This document shows positions 9,692 to 17,611 of a stretch of 64,000 nucleotides of DNA, piece after piece. The stretch is from positions 1 to 64,000 of the forward strand of contig NZ_BOOF01000018.1 of the NCBI RefSeq assembly GCF_016863095.1. Reading direction: 5' to 3'. Below the pieces are notes generated by a model. It saw only the letters and a list, made by a program, of their open reading frames with translations. It was not told where the DNA came from and ran no database searches. The stretch is from Microbispora siamensis. Lineage in GTDB: Bacteria > Actinomycetota > Actinomycetes > Streptosporangiales > Streptosporangiaceae. Position numbers and translations under genes: made by a program. How positions within the stretch are numbered: the first letter of the stretch is position 1; each line of letters starts with the position of its first letter.

Positions 9692-9728
9692 GAACGGGCT
9701 CCGGGGCGCGCCGCCCCGGAGCCCGTTC
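9692..9728. terminator. Bidirectional terminator between GH95 and GH99 genes
   Basis: A 17-bp perfect stem (9692-9708 with 9712-9728) and a 3-nt loop sit between two convergent genes. Confidence 0.88.
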
Positions 9729-9746
9729 CGCGCGACCGGCCTTCGG

Positions 9747-11228
9747 TCAGCGGCCGTACACCTCCAGTTCGTACACCCGGGCGGCCCGGTCGCCGTCGCC
9801 GGTCGGGGTCAGGACGTCGAGCCGGACGTACCGCGCCGTCACCGGCGTGATCGCGTGGGTGGTCACGTCGGCGGTGTTGTCACGGACCGACGCAACGGTC
9901 GTCCAGGTGGTGCCGTCGATGCTCGTCCGCAGGTCGAAGTCGCGGGTGTTCCAGCTCGCCTTCTCCCCGCCCGCGCCGGCGTGCCGGACGACGAGGCGGC
10001 CCACGGTCACGGCGGAGCCCAGGTCGAGGCGCAGCCACTTGGCGGCGCCGAGCGAGCACCACTTGTCGCCGATGCCGCCGGTCCAGCTTCCGTTGACCGC
10101 CTTCGCGGGGCCCTCGGACGGCGCGCAGGCGCTGTCCGCCGTGGCGGGCCGGTTGAGCGCGAGGTTGGCCGGCGACCCGGCCCGCCGGTTCTCGAACTCC
10201 GTCGTCCAGTACTTCGTCCGGTCGAGGTAGGCCGTCTCGGCCGCCGCGCCGGTCCTGCCGTACGCGCCCTCGTAGGTCTGGTAGCCGTACCCGGCGGGCG
10301 GCGTGCCGGACGCCGGCTCGATCACGCTGCCCTCGTGCCACTCGTTGAACGAGGTGATGGAGACCCACGTCGGCAGCCCGCCCGTCGCGGGGTCGAGCGC
10401 GTTCGCCCATTCCTTGTCGTATGTCGCGCCGTTCGCCCGGCCGAGGGTGGGCGTGGTGTTGCCGGGTACGGCCCGGTCGTCGACGTACCCGGGGCCGATC
10501 GACGGCGCCCAGACGAGCCCGTGCTGCTTGGCGTAGTCGGAGGCGTTCTTCCAGCCGGGAGCCGTGGCGCCCGCGATGGCGTCGTAGGTGTACATGCCGG
10601 AAAAGTGCGCGATCTTCGTGGTGTCGGTGGTCTGCGCCAGGACGATGTTGTCCCGGTTCACCTGGTCGAGCGCGGACCAGTCGGCGACGCGCAGGCTCTC
10701 GAAGACGTAGAACGCCGGCCGGTTCCCCTGGTCGGCGGCCCGGTAGAAGGCCGGGTGGCCGCCGTACGTCGCGTCGATGTAGCGGATGTCGGCGACGGTC
10801 GAGTCGGCGGTGCGGCCCTCGTACGGCTCGAGGTGCCAGGCCACCTTGAGTCCCTGCGCCTGGGCGGCGTCCAGGACCCGCCTGACCAGGGTGTCCTCGT
10901 AGCTGCCCCTCCCCCACCAGCTGTAGACCAGCACACCCACTCCGGCCTGCCGGATCCACTTCATGTGCTGGGCGACCGTCCCTGCGACGTCGCCCGAGTC
11001 GTACGCGCCCAGCGCGGGGTACAGGTCGGAGCCGATGTCGGCGGGCGGGGTGTGGCCGCCCTGCTGCCAGTGCCGCCAGCTTCCGTTCACCGAGGGCGAG
11101 CCGTACCAGGGGTAGTAGAAGATGTGAGTGTTCGCCGACAGGTCGGGGGCCGCCGCCCGGGCGGGCGAGACAGGCAGGCCCAGCAGGCCGGCGGCGAGCA
11201 GGAGTGCCAGGACGATGCGTCTCGTCAC
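9747..11228 (-). CDS. Secreted GH99-like endo-alpha-mannosidase with C-terminal discoidin module
   Basis: The 493-aa product starts at GTG 11228 with a signal peptide ending ARAAA. The barrel has the GH99 signatures FYYPWYG, WHLEPYEGR and SFNEWHEGSVIEPA. Glu296 and Glu299 in NEWHEG match the two essential carboxylates (E333/E336) of bacterial GH99 mannanases, which act through a 1,2-anhydrosugar. Residues about 355-493 form an F5/8 type C carbohydrate-binding module. GH99 enzymes cleave internal alpha-1,2-mannosidic bonds in N-glycans or fungal mannan, so yeast or fungal wall mannan is a reasonable target. The gene is last in an operon, 4 bases after the ThuA gene stop. Confidence 0.85.
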   Translation of the reverse strand: MTRRIVLALLLAAGLLGLPVSPARAAAPDLSANTHIFYYPWYGSPSVNGSWRHWQQGGHTPPADIGSDLYPALGAYDSGDVAGTVAQHMKWIRQAGVGVLVYSWWGRGSYEDTLVRRVLDAAQAQGLKVAWHLEPYEGRTADSTVADIRYIDATYGGHPAFYRAADQGNRPAFYVFESLRVADWSALDQVNRDNIVLAQTTDTTKIAHFSGMYTYDAIAGATAPGWKNASDYAKQHGLVWAPSIGPGYVDDRAVPGNTTPTLGRANGATYDKEWANALDPATGGLPTWVSITSFNEWHEGSVIEPASGTPPAGYGYQTYEGAYGRTGAAAETAYLDRTKYWTTEFENRRAGSPANLALNRPATADSACAPSEGPAKAVNGSWTGGIGDKWCSLGAAKWLRLDLGSAVTVGRLVVRHAGAGGEKASWNTRDFDLRTSIDGTTWTTVASVRDNTADVTTHAITPVTARYVRLDVLTPTGDGDRAARVYELEVYGR

Positions 11229-11232
11229 GCCG

Positions 11233-11611
11233 TCACCTCGTGACCGTGAAGGAGTCGAGATCGAACAGGTAGTTGCCGCCGCTTCCCGTGAAGACGAGGT
11301 ACAGCGGGCCCGAGGCCGAGCCGGTCAGCGTCCCCGAGACCGTCCGGAAGGTGTCCCAGCTCCCGGTCACCGGCACGTTCACTGACCCCAGCAGCGTCCC
11401 CGTCGCCGAACCCGAACGGACCTGAATCGTCCCACCGGAGCCCGCCGAGGACACCCGCGCGCCGAACGACTTCAGGCCCGAGGTGCTCACGCCCGAGTAC
11501 GCGGCCCAGTCGCCGTTGTTGATGTACCCCACCGTCCTGCCGCCGCTCGCCCCGGCGTGGTCGGCGGGTTGGACGCCGGACTGCGAGGTGTACGCCTCCC
11601 CCTCGACGGTC
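11233..11611 (-). repeat. CBM6 module copy A (near-identical to copy C)
   Basis: This encodes the last CBM6 of the ThuA protein. Protein and DNA are almost the same as 12791-13168, pointing to recent duplication or gene conversion. Confidence 0.8.
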
Positions 11612-12771
11612 GTCGTGGCCGACGTGGTGAGCGAGAACGTGTCCACGTCGAACAGGGAACCGGATCCGCCGGTGAAGACCAGGTACAGCGGTCCGGAGGC
11701 CGATCCGGTCAGCGTGGTCGAGACGGTCGTGAAGGTGTCCCAGCCGCCGGTCACCGGGACGGCGACCGAGCCGAGCAGGGTGCCGGTCGGGGAGCCTGAC
11801 CGGACCTGGATGGTGCCGCCCGCTCCTGCGGAGGACACCCGGGCGGTGAACCCGGTCGCGCCCGCCGTGCCGACCGAGGCGTAGCCGACCCAGTCGCCGT
11901 TGTCGATGAACCCGACGGTCGTGCCGCCGCTGGCGGTGCCGTGAGAGGCGGGCTGGACGCCCGACTGGGAAGTGTAGGACTCCGCTTCGATCGTCCCGCC
12001 GCCCGGACCGCCGCTGGGGGGAGCGCAGTCGGCCTGCACCGCTCCGGCCGCGTACCTGATGCCGCCGAGCAGCAGGCTGCGGAAGTTCGGCTCCGCGTAG
12101 GACTCGGCGGTGTGGCCGAGACCGGTGTAGAACGCGCGGCCGGACGCCTGCGGGTGGCACCAGGTGATCGGGTGGTCGCCCATGGTGCCGCCGCTGTAGC
12201 TGGACTCGTCCAGGCTCTGCAGCACGTGCACGTTGGGCCGCGGGTTGGTGCGGTAGTTGTACCACTCATCGGTCCGCGTCCACGTCGCCGGCAGGCCGGA
12301 GGTCGCGGGATGTGCGGCGTCCTCGGTCTTGACGTTGGCCTGCTGGATGGAGGGATGGCTGGCGAACCAGGCGCCCACCAACTGGCCGTAGTAAGGCCAG
12401 TCGTACTCGGTGTCGGCGGCGGCGTGCACGCCCGCGTAGCCGCCCCCGCCGTCGACGTACGACTGGAAGGCGGCCTGCTGGGCGGCGTCGAGCACGTCGC
12501 CGGTGGTGCTGAGGAACACCACGGCCTTGTACTGGGCGAGGTTGCTCGCGGTGAACGCGCCGGCGTCCTCGGTCGCGTCCACCGCGAAGTCGTTGGCTGC
12601 GCCCAGGTCGCGGATGGCCTGGACGCCCGCGGGGATGGAGTCGTGCCGGAACCCGGCCGTCTTGGAGAAGACGAGCACCTTGAAGGCGGCGGCCTCGGCG
12701 GGCACGGCGGGGATGGCGGTGGCGGCAGCGGTGATGAGCGCCGCCGCGGTGAGCGTCAGACGTCGCAGCAT
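11233..12771 (-). CDS. Secreted ThuA-domain protein with two CBM6 modules
   Basis: The 512-aa protein has a signal peptide (about 1-27), then a ThuA-like class I glutamine-amidotransferase fold (KVLVFSKTAGFRHDSIPAGVQ, VFLSTTGDVL, GGGGYAGVHAAADTEYDWPYYG, WCHPQASGRAFYTGLGH). Two CBM6 modules follow (about 258-385 and 387-512, each with GxTVGxIxNGDW and an LDVDTF-type end). ThuA proteins are linked to trehalose and 3-keto-sugar use, but the reaction of the secreted type is uncertain. It lies 19 bases after a secreted sugar dehydrogenase gene with very similar CBM6 modules, so the two may act on the same polymer. Confidence 0.8.
   Translation of the reverse strand: MLRRLTLTAAALITAAATAIPAVPAEAAAFKVLVFSKTAGFRHDSIPAGVQAIRDLGAANDFAVDATEDAGAFTASNLAQYKAVVFLSTTGDVLDAAQQAAFQSYVDGGGGYAGVHAAADTEYDWPYYGQLVGAWFASHPSIQQANVKTEDAAHPATSGLPATWTRTDEWYNYRTNPRPNVHVLQSLDESSYSGGTMGDHPITWCHPQASGRAFYTGLGHTAESYAEPNFRSLLLGGIRYAAGAVQADCAPPSGGPGGGTIEAESYTSQSGVQPASHGTASGGTTVGFIDNGDWVGYASVGTAGATGFTARVSSAGAGGTIQVRSGSPTGTLLGSVAVPVTGGWDTFTTVSTTLTGSASGPLYLVFTGGSGSLFDVDTFSLTTSATTTVEGEAYTSQSGVQPADHAGASGGRTVGYINNGDWAAYSGVSTSGLKSFGARVSSAGSGGTIQVRSGSATGTLLGSVNVPVTGSWDTFRTVSGTLTGSASGPLYLVFTGSGGNYLFDLDSFTVTR
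11619..11998 (-). repeat. CBM6 module copy B (diverged)
   Basis: First CBM6 of the ThuA protein. It is clearly homologous to copy A (shared YTSQSGVQPA and ARVSSAGAGGTIQVRSGS) but more diverged than C is. Confidence 0.7.
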
Positions 12772-12790
12772 GGGGGGTCCTTCCGCCGGG

Positions 12791-13168
12791 TCACTTGGTG
12801 ATGGTGAAGGTGTCGATGTCGAACAGGTAGTCGGTGCCGGTGCCGGTGAAGACCAGGTGCAGCGGGCCGGAGGCCGAGCCGGTCAGCGTGGCCGACACGG
12901 TCTGGAAGGTGTCCCAGCTCCCGGTCACCGGCACGGTCACCGAGCCGAGCAGCGTCCCGGTGGCCGAACCCGAGCGGACCTGGATCGTGCCGCCCGACCC
13001 CGCCGAGGACACCCGGGCGCTGAACGACTTGAGACCCGCGGTGCCGACACCCGCGTACGCCGCCCAGTCGCCGTTGTTGATGTACCCCACGGTCTTGCCG
13101 CCGCTCGCCCCGGCGTGATCGGCCGGCTGGACGCCCGACTGCGAGGTGTACGCCTCGCCCTCGACGGT
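12791..13168 (-). repeat. CBM6 module copy C (near-identical to copy A)
   Basis: This encodes the C-terminal CBM6 of the GSDH protein. It differs from copy A at only a few residues, for example GR/GK in the TVGYINNGDW region and NVP/TVP before VTGSWDTF. Confidence 0.8.
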
Positions 13169-15607
13169 CTGGCTGGTGGGGGCCGAGGTGTCGAAGGTGA
13201 AGGCGTCGACGTCGAGCAGGTTGCCCTGGCCGGTCACCCCGCGGAAGACGAGGTAGAGCGTCGTCGTGCCGGTGGGGGCGCCGCTGAGGTTCGCCGAGAC
13301 GTCGGTGAAGGTGTCCCAGCCGCCGGTGTTCGCGACGTTGAGCGTGCCCAGTAGGGTGCCCGTCGCCGAGCCCGCCCGCACCTCGACCCGGCCGCCCGGG
13401 CCGCCGGACGACACCCGTGCCGTGATCTTCGTCGCGTTGCTCAGGACATACGGCCGGAAGGAGATCCAGTCGCCGTCGTCGGTGAAGCCGACGGTCGTGC
13501 CACCCTCGGCCCCCGCATGACCGGCCGTCTGGATGCCCTGCTGGGCGCCGAAGTGCTCGGCCTGCCGGTGCCGCGGCTGCAGGATCCGCTTGCTGTGGGA
13601 GGTGAGCCCGCCCTTGTCGGTGTAGGCGGCGTCGAACACGCCGTAGATGTTCGCGGCGGCGTCGTGCTCGCCGTCCCTCGGTACGGCGATCGACCCGGAG
13701 CAGCCGGTCGTGGACGTGATCTGGTGCTCGTGGCTGTCGTGTCCCAGCAGGTAGGTGACCGTGACCTTGGTGCAGTCGATCGTGCCGTCCTCGGGGTCGC
13801 TCACCTGCACCTGGAACGGCACGGTGTCGCCGAAGGAGAACAGCTGGCCGTCGGCCGGGGTGGTCAGCGTCACCGAAGGGGCGGTGTTGCCCGCGGTGAT
13901 CAGGACGCTCGCCGTCCCGGTGAGTCCCTGCGGGTCCCTCACGGTGAGCGTGGCGGTGAAGGTGCCCTTGGCCGTGTACGTGTGGCTCGGGTTGGCCGCG
14001 GTGGAGGTGCCGCCGTCGCCGAAGTTCCACGAGTACGTCAGCGCGCCGCCCTCGGGGTCGGAGCTACCGGCCGCGGAGAACGTCACCGCCAGCGGCGTCG
14101 GCCCGGAGGTCTTGTCGGCCGACGCCTTGGCGATCGGGTTGCGGTTGGCACCGCCGATGTACTCGACCCGGTAGAGCGCCTGATTGTTGCTTCCCGTGCC
14201 GTAGTCGAGGACGTACAACGCGCCGTCGGGGCCGAAGGCCATGTCCATGACCTGCGTGCCGGTCCAGGGGAACGCCGAGATCTCCCCGTAGGAGCCATCG
14301 CTCTTGACCTCGATCGCCTTGATCCACTTCCTGCCGTACTCACCGGCGAAGAACCGGCCGTCGAGCGCCTGCGGGAACTTCACGCTGGAGTTCAGGTTCG
14401 GGTCGTAGCGGTAGACCGGGCCGCCCATCGGCGACTCCGACCCGCTGCCGAACTCCGGCGGCGATCCGGCGTCGCCGCCGTACCTGATCCAGCTCGGCTT
14501 GGCCGGGGGCAGCTTGGCGAGGCCGGTGTTGCGGAAGGAGTCGTTGGTGGGGCCGCCGACACAGTCGTACTTGGCGCCGGAGGGGCCGCTCGGGAAGGTG
14601 TACTCGTTGTAGGTCTCCGCGGTGGTGTTCGTCCCCGTGCAGTACGGCCAGCCGTAGTTGCCCGGACCGGTGATCCGGTCGAACTCCACCTGCCCGCCCG
14701 GCCCGCGGTTGGGGTCGCTCACCCCCGCGTCCGGCCCGTAGTCGCCCAGGTAGACGATGCCGGTGGCCTTGTCGACGGACATCCGGAAGGGGTTGCGGAA
14801 GCCCATCGCGTAGATCTCGGGCCGCGTCTTCGCCGTACCCGGCGGGAAGAGGTTGCCGCTGGGGATCGTGTACGTGCCGTCGGGCTGCGGCTTGATGCGC
14901 AGGACCTTGCCGCGCAGGTCGTTGGTGTTGCCCGACGAGCGCTGCGCGTCGAACTGCGGGTTGCGGTCGGTGCGCTCGTCCAGCGGGGAGTAGGCGTTCG
15001 ACTCGAAGGGGTTGGTGTCGTCGCCGGTGGTCAGGTAGAGGTTGCCGGCCGCGTCGAAGTCGATGTCGCCGCCGACGTGGCAGCACTGTCCGCGGTCGTT
15101 GGGGACGACGAGGACGACCTTCTCGCTGGCCATGTCGAGCGTGTCGTCCGCCTTCAGGGTGAACCGGGACAGGTGCAGCTCGCCCTTCCACTGGTCGAAC
15201 TGCGCCTGGGTGCCGTTCGTCGGCGCGTCGCCGTCCGGAGTGGTGAGCCGGGGCGAGTAGTACAGCCAGATGTAGCGGTTGGCGGCGAAGCCCGGGTCTG
15301 CCGCCACACCCTGCAGGCCCTCCTCGTCGTGGGTGTAGACGTTGAGCTTGCCCGCCACCTTGGTGGTGCCGTTCGCGTCGGTCACGCGCACCGTCCCGTC
15401 GCGGGCCGTGTGCACGACCGACCGGTTCGGGAGGACCGCCAGCGACATGGCCTCGCCGAGCTCCGCTCCCCCTGCCGCGAGGGCGACCTGCTGGTAGTCG
15501 GAGGCCGGGATGGTCAGCGCGTTCGCCTCGGGAGCGGTCAACGCGACGGCTCCCGGGGTGATCAGCGCCAGCGTGGCCAGTTTCGTCAGCCACGGACGTC
15601 GGGACAT
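12791..15607 (-). CDS. Secreted PQQ-type glucose/sorbosone dehydrogenase-like protein with PKD and two CBM6 modules
   Basis: The 938-aa protein starts at ATG 15607 after GGAAGGAAG, with a signal peptide (about 1-30). Residues about 35-475 form a six-bladed GSDH beta-propeller (LAVLPNRSVVHTARDG, DEEGLQGVAADPGFAANRYIWLYYSP, GQCCHVGGDIDFDAAGNLYLTTGDD, YAMGFRNPFRMSVD, GQVEFDRITGPGNYGWPYC). A PKD domain (485-570), an Ig-like spacer and two CBM6 modules (about 690-810 and 815-938) follow. GSDH enzymes oxidise aldoses with PQQ; lytic or redox roles on polysaccharides are also known for PQQ enzymes carrying carbohydrate modules. It heads the operon with the ThuA protein and GH99. Confidence 0.82.
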   Translation of the reverse strand: MSRRPWLTKLATLALITPGAVALTAPEANALTIPASDYQQVALAAGGAELGEAMSLAVLPNRSVVHTARDGTVRVTDANGTTKVAGKLNVYTHDEEGLQGVAADPGFAANRYIWLYYSPRLTTPDGDAPTNGTQAQFDQWKGELHLSRFTLKADDTLDMASEKVVLVVPNDRGQCCHVGGDIDFDAAGNLYLTTGDDTNPFESNAYSPLDERTDRNPQFDAQRSSGNTNDLRGKVLRIKPQPDGTYTIPSGNLFPPGTAKTRPEIYAMGFRNPFRMSVDKATGIVYLGDYGPDAGVSDPNRGPGGQVEFDRITGPGNYGWPYCTGTNTTAETYNEYTFPSGPSGAKYDCVGGPTNDSFRNTGLAKLPPAKPSWIRYGGDAGSPPEFGSGSESPMGGPVYRYDPNLNSSVKFPQALDGRFFAGEYGRKWIKAIEVKSDGSYGEISAFPWTGTQVMDMAFGPDGALYVLDYGTGSNNQALYRVEYIGGANRNPIAKASADKTSGPTPLAVTFSAAGSSDPEGGALTYSWNFGDGGTSTAANPSHTYTAKGTFTATLTVRDPQGLTGTASVLITAGNTAPSVTLTTPADGQLFSFGDTVPFQVQVSDPEDGTIDCTKVTVTYLLGHDSHEHQITSTTGCSGSIAVPRDGEHDAAANIYGVFDAAYTDKGGLTSHSKRILQPRHRQAEHFGAQQGIQTAGHAGAEGGTTVGFTDDGDWISFRPYVLSNATKITARVSSGGPGGRVEVRAGSATGTLLGTLNVANTGGWDTFTDVSANLSGAPTGTTTLYLVFRGVTGQGNLLDVDAFTFDTSAPTSQTVEGEAYTSQSGVQPADHAGASGGKTVGYINNGDWAAYAGVGTAGLKSFSARVSSAGSGGTIQVRSGSATGTLLGSVTVPVTGSWDTFQTVSATLTGSASGPLHLVFTGTGTDYLFDIDTFTITK
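13180..13565 (-). repeat. CBM6 module copy D (diverged)
   Basis: First CBM6 of the GSDH protein, related to the other three copies but the most diverged (FTDDGDWISFRPYVL replaces the YINNGDWAAY region). Confidence 0.65.
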
Positions 15608-15813
15608 GGGGACTCTTCCTTCCTGACCTGAAGACTCATGTCAGGCAAGGCGCGCGCCGCCGCGCTGTTGCCCTTGTGCCGGTGAGGGGTGCCGCCCCTG
15701 TTTCTCTCCTCCGCTGTTCTGTCCAGTTCTTGCGGAGAACCGTAGAGGAATTTACCGGTTTCTAACACAGGTGGTATCCGTCTGTCACCCCCTCGCGTCC
15801 GGGCATCCGGTCG
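15608..15813 (-). promoter_or_regulatory. Intergenic leader of the GSDH-ThuA-GH99 operon
   Basis: It separates the ABC permease gene from the GSDH start. Around 15748-15764 is an AT-richer, CG-centred element (AGAAACCGGTAAATT on the minus strand) resembling a degenerate LacI operator; only ACCGGT is perfectly symmetric. No convincing -35/-10 pair. Confidence 0.3.
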
Positions 15814-16638
15814 TCAGCCCTTGAGCGCGCCGACGAGGCCGTTGACGAAGTAGCGCTGCAGGAACAGGAACAGCGCGACGACGGGCAGGACGATGATCAG
15901 GGACGCCGCCATCACCTCGTTGTAGCGAGGCACCTCGCTCGATATCAGCGACTCCAAGCCGATCGGCAGGGTGTAGCGGGAGGGGTCGGACAGCGACACG
16001 CGCGACAGCAGGTACTCGTTCCACGTCGGCACGGCCGTGAGCACGGCGACGGTGACGTGCGCCGGCCTGGCGAGGGGCAGGTAGACGGACAGGTAGATGC
16101 GCAGGTCGCCCGCCCCGTCGCAGCGCGCTGCGTCGCGCAGCTCCCCCGGCACGGCACGGAAGGAGTTGGTCAGCAGCAGCACCGTGAGCGGCGCCGTGCC
16201 GTTCACGAACGGCAGGACCAGCCCGAGGTGCGTGCCGAGGATGCCAAGATGCTTCTCCAGCACGACCACCGGCAGCAGCATCGTGATGCCGGGGACGAAC
16301 AGCAGCGAGACGAACATCCAGAACAGCGCCCGCCGCCCCGGGAAGTCGAGCACGGCGAAGGCGTAGGAGGCCAGGCTGTAGACCACGAGCACGCCCGCGA
16401 CCGTCAGCCCGGTGACCTTCAGGCTGTTGAGGAAGTAGTCGAAGAAGTGCAGCCGGCTCCACGTGGACGTCAAGGTGGCGAGGGTCGGCGCCTCGGGGAT
16501 CAGCCCGCCGCCGCGCAGGATCTCCAGCCGGTCCTTGAAGGCACCCGACACCATCCACAGGAACGGGTAGAGGCTGACCAGGGCGTAGCCGGCCAGCCCG
16601 GCGTACGCCAGGAGCCGGGCCGTGCGGGAGCCGCTCAT
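15814..16638 (-). CDS. Carbohydrate ABC transporter permease, MalG type
   Basis: The 274-aa membrane protein has about six hydrophobic segments and the EAA-like cytoplasmic loop (FRAVPGELRDAARCDGAGDLRIYLSVYLPLARP) that contacts the ATPase. It starts 13 bases after the MalF-type gene stop and ends the three-gene transporter operon (binding protein, permease, permease). No ATPase gene is present; a shared MsiK-type ATPase encoded elsewhere is usual in actinomycetes. Confidence 0.93.
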   Translation of the reverse strand: MSGSRTARLLAYAGLAGYALVSLYPFLWMVSGAFKDRLEILRGGGLIPEAPTLATLTSTWSRLHFFDYFLNSLKVTGLTVAGVLVVYSLASYAFAVLDFPGRRALFWMFVSLLFVPGITMLLPVVVLEKHLGILGTHLGLVLPFVNGTAPLTVLLLTNSFRAVPGELRDAARCDGAGDLRIYLSVYLPLARPAHVTVAVLTAVPTWNEYLLSRVSLSDPSRYTLPIGLESLISSEVPRYNEVMAASLIIVLPVVALFLFLQRYFVNGLVGALKG

Positions 16639-16668
16639 CGCACCGCCCTGATCATCGCACCGCCCTGA
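16636..16668. repeat. 16-nt tandem duplication at the permease-permease junction
   Basis: CATCGCACCGCCCTGA occurs at 16636-16651 and again at 16653-16668. It spans the start of the MalG-type gene and the stop of the MalF-type gene, so a small duplication created the present spacing between them. Confidence 0.85.
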
Positions 16669-17611
16669 GCAGCCGCGCGTTCACGAGCGTCAGCAGCAGC
16701 GCCGCCGCGAACAGCAGCCAGCCGAGCGCACTGGCCAGTCCCAGGGTCTGGGCCAGACCCTTGAAGAACGACAGCCGGTAGGCCATCAGTCCGAGGACGT
16801 CGCTGTGCCCGCCCGGCCCGCCGCGCGTCATGACCAGGAAGACCTGGAAGCCGTGCAGCGCGTCGCGGATGCCGAGCAGCACGATCGCGGCCGTGATCGG
16901 CCGCAGCAGCGGCCAGGTCACGTGGCGCAGCACATGACGCGGCGCGGCCCCGTCGAGTTGCGCCGCCTCGGGCAGGTTCGGGTCGATCGCCTGCAGGCCG
17001 CTCAGGTAGAGCAGGGTCGCGACCGGCACGCTCGACCAGACGAGGACGACGATCAGGGTCGGCAGCGCGGTCGAGGGGTTGCCGAGGAAGCCCTGCGGCT
17101 GCGCGAGCGATCCCAGGCCGGTGGCCCGCAGCAGGAGGTTCACCGCCCCGTCGGGCTCCAGGACGTAGCGCCAGGCGAAGTAGACGGCGATGCCCGTGGT
17201 CACGTACGGCAGGAAGTAGACCGTGCGGAACACGGCGCGTAGGCGCCCCACGGAGTTCAGCGCGACCGCCAGCGGCAGCGCGATCGCGACCGTCAGCAGG
17301 GGCACGGCCACCATGACCTGCAGCGTGTGTCCGGCGGCCCGGCGCAGCTCGGCCGCGAGGACGGGGTCGGCGTAGAGCAGGTCGAGGTAGTTACGCACAC
17401 CGACCCAGATCCAGCGAGGGGTGAACCCGTTCCACTTGGCGAAGCTGAGCGCGAGCCCGCTCGCGATGGTGTAGACCCCCATCAGCAGGAACAGCGCGAC
17501 GGCGGGCAGGACGAAGGCCACGCCGGTCAGCCGGGACGACCACCGGCGGGCGCCGCCGGACGCGCCCGCCGCGGTCTTCCGGGTGCGCTCCCTCAGCGTG
17601 AGGACGCTCAT
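16652..17611 (-). CDS. Carbohydrate ABC transporter permease, MalF type
   Basis: ATG 17611 overlaps the stop of the binding-protein gene by 4 nt (ATGA), implying translational coupling. The 319-aa protein has a cytoplasmic N-terminus, six hydrophobic segments and the EAA loop (LPEAAQLDGAAPRHVLRHVTWPLLRP). It forms the inner-membrane channel with the MalG-type partner. Confidence 0.93.
   Translation of the reverse strand: MSVLTLRERTRKTAAGASGGARRWSSRLTGVAFVLPAVALFLLMGVYTIASGLALSFAKWNGFTPRWIWVGVRNYLDLLYADPVLAAELRRAAGHTLQVMVAVPLLTVAIALPLAVALNSVGRLRAVFRTVYFLPYVTTGIAVYFAWRYVLEPDGAVNLLLRATGLGSLAQPQGFLGNPSTALPTLIVVLVWSSVPVATLLYLSGLQAIDPNLPEAAQLDGAAPRHVLRHVTWPLLRPITAAIVLLGIRDALHGFQVFLVMTRGGPGGHSDVLGLMAYRLSFFKGLAQTLGLASALGWLLFAAALLLTLVNARLLRAVR

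Noticed and set aside
15748..15764. LacI operator upstream of the GSDH operon
   Set aside because: Only the six central bases are symmetric, so it is kept as a weak note and not as a firm site.
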